Shown one piece after another: positions 55,582 through 64,000 of a DNA stretch of 64,000 bases; within the stretch, counting starts at the first letter, position 1; every line of letters starts with the position of its first letter. The notes under the pieces are model-generated. The model was not told where the DNA came from and did no database searches. It saw only the letters and a program-made list of their open reading frames with translations. Source of the DNA: Takakia lepidozioides (Eukaryota; Streptophyta; Takakiopsida; Takakiales; Takakiaceae). A program made the translations under genes and the position numbers. The stretch is taken from positions 66,588,001-66,652,000 of the forward strand of contig CM060733.1 of NCBI GenBank assembly GCA_030704615.1, given 5' to 3'.

Positions 55582-56007
55582 ATGAAAGGAGTGTTTGACA
55601 ATATGGCAAAACAAAATCAGGTTTTGTGGGATGCAATGATTGCAGTATATGCCCAAAGTGATCATGGAAGGCAAATAGGTGAGTGGCATCAGCCCCAAAC
55701 ATACCTGGATCATTGGCACTATACAGGTGCTAATGGCCTTGAAGAGCGCACTTTTGACATTGTAACTGAAGGGGTTAAGGCTACACCAGCAGAGGTTATT
55801 CAGACAGGCAAGGGGCTGTCTGCAGAGTATGGAAATGGAGGGGTGAAGCCCAACCAGGTGACGTTCATGTGCATTTGCAATATATATTTGAACTTGACAG
55901 CCCTGGGGAAAGACAAAGTGGTCCCTACTGATGTCATTGGAGCTGAAGTTGTGCCAAGTATCAGCTTGGGCACTTCCCTCATTGACATGTATGCCAAGTG
56001 TGGGGGT
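55582..56007 (+). pseudogene. PPR protein fragment (PLS class)
   Basis: GVFDNMAKQNQVLWDAMIAVYAQ-type text (VFDNMAKQNQVLWDAM) is an S-type repeat. VKPNQVTFMCICNIYLNLTA is an L-type repeat and SLGTSLIDMYAKCG a P/S-type repeat, as in organellar RNA-processing proteins of land plants. Only about two to three repeats remain, with a scrambled stretch between them. It has no targeting peptide or C-terminal E/DYW domains. Homology stops at KCGG near 56007, where unrelated sequence begins. Confidence 0.8.
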
Positions 56008-56009
56008 AA

Positions 56010-56312
56010 CTCTCTTGCCTCCTGGCTAGCCTTATGTCTCGCCTGTTCTTTTGCCCTCTCACGGGCCTTCTGTTTCTTACTAGGGATAGCAGCAGGGGAG
56101 GCTTCCAGGACGACCACCTTTGATTGAGGCCAACTGACACCCTCGCGCGCCTTGCTCACTCCCCCCTCCGCAGCCCGTGACGGCTCTCTCGCCGGGGATT
56201 GCATGTGCTTGGCTTTCTTCTTCTTCTTTGCGTGGGCGGGCCCTACTGCATGTGCATCAACTTCCTCCATTGCCGGATCTGTTGTCCTCATCCGACGCCC
56301 TTCACCTGCCAT
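56010..56312 (-). other. Lys/Ala-rich open frame, uncertain
   Basis: Minus-strand frame from ATG 56312 with HAKKKKKAKHMQSPAREPSR and SKKQKARERAKEQARHKASQ, resembling a low-complexity nuclear protein N-terminus. It may be a real first exon or chance coding. It meets the PPR fragment tail to tail. Confidence 0.3.
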
Positions 56313-57152
56313 GCCGCCTGCACCAACCTCCCCAATGCCTATTTTGTCGTACTCTTGCTGCAGGTCCTCCCGTCCACCAACAAAAGGATTTAGTTTGCCC
56401 TCTCACCCCAAGTTGGGCGATCCAAACATGCGATGAGAAGCGGCTTTTGGAGTGACTGCTCGAGCAGTTCGAGCTGTCGATGATACCACCAGCGTGTCGG
56501 GCTCGTCGTCACTCTGTCATCCCCAACAATTGTAAGAACCAACATCGCAACGAAATCCACCATCGCAACGAGCATCGCAACCACCATCGCAACAATCGTG
56601 GAAAAACAATGAAAACAAAACAAAACCAAGTATGGAGTGGCATGGAACAAGCATGAAAACAAACCCAAGCAATCCCTAATAATCACATGCAGAAGCAGCC
56701 TTTTCCAGAGCTGCCGGCTTTGCACACGCATTGCAAACTATCTAAGGTTCACTCAACCAGTAACTTGCAGAAATCAACATGAAAATTTAAGGACGATTTC
56801 GATAAGACGGGAAAAGAGGGTGAAATGTTTTGAAGGCACTTCATCTTCCCAGACAATCTTCTTAGCTCAGCATGGATTTCCATAATTATGGGATGCAACC
56901 TGTCATCTACAGCGAAGGTGTGCACCCTGTTGCAAATCTCAATGCAGCAACGACTTGGCTCTAACCCCTCTGACCTTCATCATTCTTCTCACCAACTCCT
57001 GCTTTTGCAACGACCTGGCTCCTTTCTAACCCCTCTGACCTTGATCATTCATCTCAGCAACTTGTGCTTTTGCGATGCCACCATGCACTTCTAGGGCTGC
57101 CAGGCTGAAGATGCCAAAACAAACAAACAAAAAGCGAGGAAGACCGCACATG
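56313..57152. other. No gene seen
   Basis: AT-balanced sequence with repeated CATCGCAACGA-like words at 56544-56600 and two related CTAACCCCTCTGACCTTGATC lines at 56962 and 57027. No gene is recognised. Confidence 0.4.
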
Positions 57153-57363
57153 TTACACAAAGCGAAAGAGGAAGAGGCTTGCCTGAGAGTGCTTGGCTTC
57201 AGTTGGCGCGGGTTGTGAGCAAGACAATGGGATCTCCTGCTGGAGCTTCAGTTTGGCCATGCGAGAGGTTGGACGCCGCCCGTAGTACAAAGGCTTCAGC
57301 TTCCGCCGTGGTCTGGGTGTGGGGTTTCTCTCAGGAGAGCCACGCCCTTCTCCACGCGACATA
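57153..57363 (-). other. Short basic ORF with RRKLKPLYYGRRP motif
   Basis: From ATG near 57363 on the minus strand: MSRGEGRGSPERNPTPRPRR followed by KLKPLYYGRRP. It is related to the plus-strand segment at 55490-55560. The function is unknown. Confidence 0.35.
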
Positions 57364-57629
57364 AGTCCCAGCAAAAGAAAAAATCTCCCAAGGTATGTGT
57401 GCGTACATGCCTGGAATGGAATTTCATCCAAGCGTCACATCAGGTGTCGAAGGCGTATCCGGGAAGCAAGCGCGGAATCCTTGTGGAACATCCGGTTCAA
57501 AATTGACGGCCTAAAACATTTAATGCGCAACTGCGCCATTAAATGTCGTAGGTATGGAGGTCAGCCATAGGCGCCGACATGCCCACCGTCCCCCCAAGAC
57601 TTCATCAGTCGCCCGCTGGATGGAAAAAA

Positions 57630-58400
57630 CGGCGTCGAATTTCCATCCAGCGGATGAAGTAGGACGCAACGTGGCCCTCCCTCCGCCCGAGCCGTTCTCA
57701 TCCACGAGACGCCAGATGGAAAAGTCATCCTGCAAGTAATTCGGAGCGCGGCCGGATGGGAATCCGGCGCCGAATTTCCATCCTGCAGGTTATTCGGAGC
57801 GCGGCCGGATGGAAATCCAGCACCGAATTTCCATCCTGCAGGTAATTCGGAGAGTGGCCGGATGGAAATCCGGCGCCGAATTTCCATCCTGCAGGTAATT
57901 CGGAGCGGGGCCGGATGGAAATCCGGCGCCGAAATTCCAACCTGCAGGTAATTCGGAGCGAGGCCGGATGGAAATCTGGCGCCAAATTTCCATCCTGCAG
58001 GTAATTCGGAGCGAATTTCCATCCTGCAGGCAAAAGAGTTCCAAGTTTAGTGTGTAACCAGTACAAAAAACGCGAAAAACTTGATGCAACGACTATAAAT
58101 TGTTGAAGAAGGGCCGATACGGGCTTCATCCAACGGGCCTCGGATGGAAATTCGGCGCCGTTTTTCCATCCGGGGGATGTTCTCTGTCGGCCAGGTGTCG
58201 GCCTCCCCCCCCCGAGAAGACTTCATCCGGCCGGCCTCAGATGGAAAAACGGCGCCGAATTTTCATCCGGGGGATGATCTCAGTCGGCCAGGTGTCGGCT
58301 TCTCACCCAGAGACGACTTCATCCAACGGGCCTCGGATGGAAAAACGGCGCCGAATTTCCATCCGGGAGATGATCTCAGTCGACCAAGTGTCGGCCTCTC
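57630..58400. repeat. Tandem arrays built on GGATGGAAAT..CGGCGCCGAATTTCCATCC
   Basis: From about 57730 to 58030 a 53-54-bp unit repeats six times (GGCCGGATGGAAATCCGGCG, CCGAATTTCCATCCTGCAGG, TAATTCGGAGCG). From 58130 to 58390 a second unit of about 95 bases repeats three times (GATGGAAAAACGGCGCCGAA, TTTCCATCCGGGGGATG, CAGTCGGCCAGGTGTCGGC). Both contain inverted GGATGGAAAT/ATTTCCATCC arms round a GGCGCC core. Confidence 0.92.
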
Positions 58401-58659
58401 CCCACCGAGACGGGGGTTGCTATTCCATGAGCTCATGAGCGGCGAGCTCATGAGCGGGCATGGCTAACCCATGAGCCGCAAAGTAACACACTTCGAATTT
58501 CGGCAGATTTTTTTCGGGCCAAAAACTATAAAATAATCAAAAATCGAAGATTTCCGCGCTCATGCTGGAAGCACTCCGCTCATGAGTACCAGTGTACGCT
58601 CATGACTTGGAGCCCAGGCTCATGGACCGCCAGGCCAGGTCATAGAATAACTGAATTCT
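58401..58659. other. CATGAGC-rich segment
   Basis: CTCATGAGCGG, CATGAGCC and GCTCATG words recur at 58427-58475 and 58556-58625, as at 53020-53095. No gene. Confidence 0.6.
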
Positions 58660-59165
58660 GGGCAATAACGGCACCGAAATTATCCCAGAGGCAGAGACGC
58701 AAGCGGAATTAGGATCCGGGTTTGCAGACTCCGAAAACGCAATGGCGACCTATAACCGTGGATAGTACTATTGCAGAAGTGCAGGATGGTTGGGTATAAC
58801 GACGTCGTAATTGGGCACAGGAAAAGAAATAGCGGGCTGAAGGCTCGGGAGTGAAGCCAACAACGGTGAAAGTAGTTGGGCTCCGCCAACCAAATACCCG
58901 GCTGCATCCTCCGGAGTGCAGGCGATAACGGCGCCGAAATGGGCCCCGGAAACCAAATACTCGGCTCAAGCCACCGGAGTGCAGCCGATAACGGCGCCGA
59001 AATTGGGTCCGGAAACCAAATACCCGGCTGAAGGCTGGGGATTGCAACCAATAACGGCGCCGAAATTGACCTGCGGAAACAAAATTCTCGGCTGAAGCTT
59101 CCGCACTCCATGTAATAACGGCGCCGAAATTGGGCGTCGGAGAGCAAATACCCGCCTTACGGTGA
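58660..59165. repeat. Degenerate 60-bp tandem repeat with ATAACGGCGCCGAAATTGGG core
   Basis: About seven units: ACCAAATACCCGGCTGAAG, CCGGAGTGCAGCCGATAACG, GCGCCGAAATTGGG. The last four (58920-59130) are the best kept, about 62 bases apart. The core shares GGCGCCGAA with the array at 57630-58400. Confidence 0.85.
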
Positions 59166-59252
59166 GGGAGGCCTTGCTCTCATTTTGCTCTTCACTCTTC
59201 TCTGTTGTGCCCATCTCCTCCCTGCTTTGAGTTCGTGCTGTGTCGTGAGGCC

Positions 59253-59804
59253 ATGTCGTGCCCGAATCACATCTATCGACGCCAGACGGGAGTCATTTTC
59301 CCGAAAGCAGACGACATCATTGTCTTCTTGGATGTTTACAGGGACGATCCTTGACTTGTCCAGCTGAGAGCAATGGAGTTTCTTGCAGGATTGCACGATT
59401 CTCCTGGACCCCGGCTGGGGAGCAGGTGGTTCCTACGCATCATGGACCTGGACTTTCCGCATGTGTGGGAGCCGAACAGATCACGCACAGCGTTGCTGTA
59501 TCGCTGGAATTGTTGCGAGTGGACGTATGATGAGTGCATAGGTGAAAACTTTACGCGTGCACGGACTGGCTCGGAAAGTGGGGACATTCTCTTCAGTTAT
59601 GAGGATGAGGAGGAGGGGAACACAGGGCCCGCTGTGAAAATGTCCTTCTACCAAGGGGGCGCTATCGATAAACACGACATCCTCGTTAGTTTCAACCGGG
59701 CGACAGAAACCACTGACATTTTGTTCAAATATAGGCACCCGGTCACTGAGGAGGTCCTTGAGAGGCCAGTTCGAGTTCCTTCTTCTTGGGCGAGGGGACC
59801 ATAG
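59253..59804 (+). CDS. Hypothetical protein with one in-frame TGA
   Basis: From ATG 59253 the frame reads MSCPNHIYRRQTGVIFPKAD, DIIVFLDVYRDDP, TGA at 59352-59354, then continues in the same frame through MEFLAGLHDSPGPRLGSRWF and WNCCEWTYDECIGENF to the stop at 59802-59804. Codon use and composition look coding-like (few rare runs, balanced residues). No family is recognised. It lies right after the 60-bp array, in opposite orientation to the MULE at 60488. Confidence 0.45.
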
Positions 59805-60487
59805 GTCTTGCATGCTAGAGTAGACATGTTTCAACTCGCTGACACTCATGGCACATACATTTTCATTCAGAAATCAAGCAGCTTCCCTGTGCCATATGGG
59901 GAATATACATGCTTCGATAATCTTCTGTTAAGGTTTTTTGCAATTCACTGCCAGTATGTTGGGACGTGTCCTTTGTCGTATGGATTGCTGTTTGCACAAG
60001 GTGCAGTATGCAAATGCTGGAATGTGCAGTAGGACCCTTCCCACTGGGACACAGAACTAGCAATCTTGTAAAGGCATCACATTTGCAGAACAGTAACAAT
60101 GTATTTGTAGCAAATTGGAGTCTTCTCATAAAGGTGGACGAAAACGCCAGGATGGGCTGCCAAATCACTACAAATTGAAGGAAGAGCAGTAACAAGGAAG
60201 CACTATGCAGTACACAGACCATAAATGGCGCTGAAATAGGCCCAATGCCCGTTAATCTCCACACAATGTATGCTTTACTCGGATCCATTTGTAGACAACC
60301 AAAATAAAAAAAGCATGCGCATGCCATTCATGGCCCAAAAACCACATTCTCATGTATTGCGGCACCAAAATTCACCTGTAGCCATGGCGATGCGGCACCA
60401 CCAAGTGTATAATTCCTCACAAAAAAATAGGGTGCAAGAAGATGAATGTAATATAATTGCCACTTTCTCCTTCCCGAATGTGGAATG
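59805..60487. other. No gene seen
   Basis: Sequence downstream of the MULE copy 2 stop, without a convincing frame. ATGGCGCTGAAATAGG near 60226 resembles a lone unit of the GGCGCCGAAAT repeats. Confidence 0.4.
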
Positions 60488-60611
60488 TCAAGCAGTCCGA
60501 CCAGTATCCTGCCGTAGGGCCTTGTGCAGCTCGTTGAAACTCAGTGTTGGAGCATGGATGAAGACGTCCACTGCGGATATGCAACTCATGCGCTTCATAA
60601 AAATGTAATAA

Positions 60612-60676
60612 AGGTGTTTGCAGGGGACGTATGCTGCATTCTTCGATTCCATAACAAGGAAGTCCTCACAGTTGCA
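60612..60676 (-). other. SWIM zinc finger of MULE copy 2
   Basis: CNCEDF followed after 13 residues by CKHLYY gives the CxCx(n)CxH SWIM pattern. The equivalent in copy 1 is CNCTDF and CKHLYY near 53940-54010. Confidence 0.9.
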
Positions 60677-61907
60677 AGCTGGGTACTGTGAAACCGTGAT
60701 TGCATACACGACACTGCACGCAGCAGACCCGGCTGTTGACAACTGAAATATGCGCCCCATCCCGGGGTGAGGAACATCCCTGCAACCTTGCACTATGCAA
60801 GGCATTGCAAGAGCGTTGGCCATCCTGGTGTCGTTCGCCTTTGTTGGTGGCCGCCGTCTTTTCAGTTTCCCCCACCGATGGGTGGGCCAAGCTGCGGGGT
60901 CACCCACCGGTATGCGGGGCGAAGAGCTTCTCGTGGGAGGAGGATGACGATTGGGAATTGGATTTCGTGGAACGTCTGTCCTCTCCACCAGTCGAAACCC
61001 TGCACTTCCTAGAGCGTCTGCCTCCTCCAGGGTAAGATCTGTACCACTTGCCACAGGTCAGACTGCCGGTGGTTTAGGCATGCCTTGTACACCATACTTG
61101 GGCTTGCCGAACACACACGACATGATGTCGTGCCTGCAGAACCAAAACTCCTTCAGTGTGGCCTCCACAAACTTTGCGCACACGAATCTCCCTGTGAAGC
61201 AAGGGGCAGGCACACCGCCCTGCGGGCTCCTCCGAATCATCTCATTGCATCTCTGGTTGGTGTCGACACGAACAACACAACATTTGCCACGAAATGTCGG
61301 ACGGGTCCGTGCAATTCTCCACTGCGAGGCCGACACATCTTGCTCCACGATTGGAATGCTGTATTGGGTAACGAAAACAGGAGCAACATGCCCATCCTCG
61401 GCATGTTGTCCCGAGTCTGGCAGCGATTCCATGGATGCTGCAGGAGAGGGGGTACGAGTCCTGAGGCGTGGGATGCAACATCGTTGCGCCCCGAGGTTGA
61501 GTGCGGATGTTCATATCTGATATCCATGAATCCCCATCCCCTCCGGGCATGTCCTCAATTCTTTTCTTCACCGGCCGGCTGCGGACATCGCCCTCCAGGC
61601 AGTTCCCCCGACTGTGTAATGGCGTTGACCTTATTGTTTCCCGCAATGCAGCAGTCCATTTTTTGGGATCGGTCGAACGATGCGCCGCCCTCATCAGCAT
61701 CTCCTGCCTGTCTGGTCCGATACCCCATTGCTTTCCTCCCAGAAACTGGTAGTAATGAGATTGTTGCATGATGGCCCTCACAATATCTTCTGCTGTTGCT
61801 GTCAACATGTCAACGAGATGTGCTGCAGAGGAAGCACGCCAGGAAGAGTGCACCGATTCGGCCATGTTCGTCGTCGGCATATCCGTGTCATCCTCCAAGC
61901 TCATGTC

Positions 61908-61993
61908 CTGTTGAAGGAAATTAGATATGTCACTGATTGTGGAGAATGTCCAAGCACAAAACAGAACAATTGTCAAGTACAGAAATGTGTTAC
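61908..61993 (-). other. Short GT-AG intron (86 bases) in MULE copy 2
   Basis: Donor ATGAGACAG/GTAACA and acceptor TTCAACAG/GACATGAG. Copy 1 keeps an acceptor at the matching place (55251), which supports the intron. Confidence 0.75.
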
Positions 61994-62728
61994 CTGTCTC
62001 ATGTAGTCTCCAAACTGGCGGAATCTATAATGCCACCACGCAAGCCACGTTTGCAGTTCTGGCTGATCTTTCACATCCACTGCCCCTGAAGACACCCACC
62101 AGGCGCGTATGGTTGCAAACTCGGTCTCCGCCTCGTCGATGGAATTTGCATTTTTCCACGCTAGGCACATACTGATATGATCCTGCCGGTGGCGTGATGC
62201 CACGAACCTTTTCGTGTTTTGCGTCAAACTCTGCATGAAGTGGAACCCGCAAGATCTCTCCTTTCCTTCCATTGGAGTCTTTGGGTCGTCCCCATATACC
62301 CTCCTAACTGCAGCCCAGTTTGCCTGGGCATTGTCAGCCATGAAGCCCCTAAAATCGGGAGGGGACAACTTGGCTCTCGCCATTTGCTCATTAATTCCGC
62401 GCCACATATGCAACTCCGAATCTGTGTCTTCTCCCTTCATTTCGCAGATAGCAATGGTCATCAACTTTCTGCAATGTGGGTCGTATACATGTGCCCCCAT
62501 TGTCAACCAATCGTGGTTGGTAATTCGCCGGATGTGGTCGAACATGACCCAACAATTTGAAAGGTCTCCACTAGTCATCCGCTTCACCAAATCGACGCCG
62601 CTCCCCGGTCCGCACGTTGACATCTTAAATATGAAGCACCTGTCCGTCTCCGAGCCTTGACCAGGAAAGAAGCTGCCTTGGATGAAGTCGTAGCCGCATG
62701 TGCGCTTCACTTCCAAGATGGAGTGCAT
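61994..62728 (-). other. MULE transposase core domain
   Basis: NHDWLTMGAHVYDPHCRKLM carries the first conserved D, and FRGFMADNAQANWAAVRRVY the second. CGFHFMQSLTQNTKRF has the C..H pair seen between the second D and the E in this family. The order and spacing fit the PF10551-type transposase fold. Catalytic assignment is by pattern only. Confidence 0.75.
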
Positions 62729-62749
62729 GTCTGATCCTCTTCCGATTCA

Positions 62750-63160
62750 TTTCTTGTAGCTGACAATGTGGTTCCTGACATTGGGGCTGCACACATGGGA
62801 GACAGCTTCCAGCAGGTCCTTCATGTCCCCCTCGCCCAGCTTCTCTCTTGTGCTTCCGTCCTCCGACATTATTCTGCCAATTGCAATCCTATGTGCCGAT
62901 GCGAGCTATATCTGCTTTGGTTTTGCACCCGGCCTCAACCTCACCTCCTCCTTGATAATATCCTGAAAAGCGACTCTGCAATTGCCTCTGGCGAGGGGGT
63001 GCTCATGCTTTCCGATGTGAATGCATGCTCTGGTGCACGCTGGGCCGACGGTCCCGACGTAGTACTGCTTGGCGTTGCACACTGCCATGCACGTAGGGGC
63101 TGCGTTGCAATGGGCACACTTGAACGTCCCTGCAGGAACTCTACCTTGAGGCCAAAATGG
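62750..63160 (-). other. GCM/WRKY-like zinc-binding region of MULE copy 2
   Basis: In one frame VLCAGHLKCFSSTCYHY, and after a shift near 63155 GTFKCAHCNAAPTCMAVC then CIHIGKHEHPLARGNCR. The CxxC pairs followed by C..H.GxHxHP recall the zinc fingers that WRKY and GCM1 factors share with Mutator transposases. Confidence 0.65.
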
Positions 63161-64000
63161 GGTCGACGAATTGCCAATCCAGTCAGTCTCATTCCTGGTG
63201 CTTTGCTAGTGTAATGGTAACATGTGCTCGAGAAACATTTAAGATGCCCAGCACACAATACATATCTCACTCGAACTCCATCACCCAGGTTGGACGATGA
63301 AGTTTTGGTGACACACCAAGGGTGGCCGTCATGTTTCCTGTTCATTCCTGCGAGCATGCCGTCTGGGCCTGCGCCTGCCGGCACTGGAGGGAACTCGTAG
63401 ATAGCATTCCCATCCACAACATCAGGCAAAGTTTCCACAGAATGGATTGGAGTTTTGTCGTAATCAAGCCTAAGAAGGTCACTGGAGCGGGAACCCGTTG
63501 TCTTCATCCTCCGCAATATGTCGATTACTGAGCGGACGGAAGTTGAGTCGGACGGTGTATGCTGAACACTCCTAGTGACGGACGACTTCGAAACATACGA
63601 TGGAAGGACCATACAGTCTTCATCGTCACTGGATAAGTCGTGGACGACTGTTTCCCTGTTTTCCTGGATTTCCCTTTTCACATGTTTGGGCTTCTCTGCT
63701 TGTGAAGAGGTGCCCACATCCTTCACATCTTGCACGCCAGACCCTCTTGTGGAAGGAGGATCAACCAAGTTCCAACGTGGGAACTCTTTAGGCACGATTT
63801 CACCAATGGCACTGTACCGGATGGATTCAGAAGCTGGGAGCCGCCACTCTTTGCCTTTTCCGAAATCTGCATGCAGAATGACGGCACTTTCCAGAAAATT
63901 TCCATAAGCATCATTCGTCTCCTCTTCCAAAAACACCGTTCCAGGGCGGAGCCCGAACTTCACACACAAGTACTGCTCACTGACAATCGCAAATCCTTGG

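Larger units (their letters stand above)
60488..63969 (-). pseudogene. MULE-type transposase gene, copy 2 (continues past the right edge)
   Basis: Reads right to left. A charged N-terminal region (63969-63160; DLSSDDEDCMVLPSYVSKSS) is followed by a GCM/WRKY-like zinc region, the transposase core, an intron and the C-terminal half with a SWIM finger. SASQWRIARTRPTFRGKCC and HDIMSCVFGKPKYGVQ are shared with copy 1. A frameshift near 63155, another near 61420-61530, and a TGA at 61055-61057 (Trp in copy 1) interrupt it. Known MULE proteins combine these modules: an N-terminal DNA-binding finger, an RNase H-fold core and a C-terminal SWIM. Confidence 0.88.

Noticed and set aside
62766-63214. Plus-strand frames opposite the MULE gene
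   Set aside because: They are shadows; the minus strand holds the recognisable transposase and zinc-finger motifs.

Overview
The window is nuclear DNA of a green plant lineage, most likely a seed-free streptophyte (fern, lycophyte, bryophyte or charophycean alga; the sequence alone does not decide). The evidence is GT-AG introns, plant-type transposon families (a CACTA element with DUF4218/DUF4216, MULEs with SWIM zinc fingers, hAT with DUF659, long Ty3-type LTR elements) and a land-plant-style PLS-class PPR fragment. Almost everything is mobile DNA in several nested layers. The one extensive multi-exon host-type gene is at 17.5-22.2 kb.

Layout. 1-2045 and 14463-15632 are two halves of one decayed LTR element (the extra 3' ORF, then polypurine tract and 3' LTR). 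They are split by a single insertion of about 12.4 kb (2046-14462). That insertion carries a hAT-type transposase with one in-frame stop, two arrays of GCGACCGCC/GGCGGTCGC palindromes (5.4-6.6 and 13.5-14.3 kb), a three-stop pseudogene, a 120-bp tandem repeat, four successive large hairpins (9.9-11.4 kb) and a broken protein-kinase gene. 15.6-17.0 kb is sparse, with an FkbM-like methyltransferase exon. 17550-22169 is a gene of nine or ten exons that joins a ParB-like domain to a beta-class (N4/N6) DNA-methylase-like domain. 22.2-25.6 kb holds a SINE-like tract and a CACTA remnant. 27023-36367 is a minus-strand Ty3-type element with 2.2-kb LTRs and an initiator-Met primer site, bracketed by a 765-bp direct repeat.

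39058-52129 is a complete plus-strand Ty3-type element of 13.07 kb: 950-bp LTRs starting TG and ending CA, primer site, gag, PR, RT, RNase H, IN, a 1060-codon additional ORF after integrase, a polypurine tract and a perfect 5-bp target duplication ACCTC. It landed inside an older, opposite-strand copy of the same additional ORF (37757-39057 and 52130-53005). 53-64 kb holds two MULE copies on the minus strand (53819-55251, truncated; 60488 to beyond the right edge, with GCM-like finger, transposase core and SWIM finger). It also has a PPR fragment and several tandem arrays built round a GGCGCC palindromic core.

How it fits together: the window is a record of repeated insertion. The most unusual items are the ParB/methylase fusion gene, the 12.4-kb palindrome-array insertion, the hairpin cluster, and the large coiled-coil ORF that recurs three times next to Ty3-type elements. 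Many coding regions carry stops or frameshifts. Several frameshifts lie in homopolymer runs, so some may be assembly errors and not real decay.
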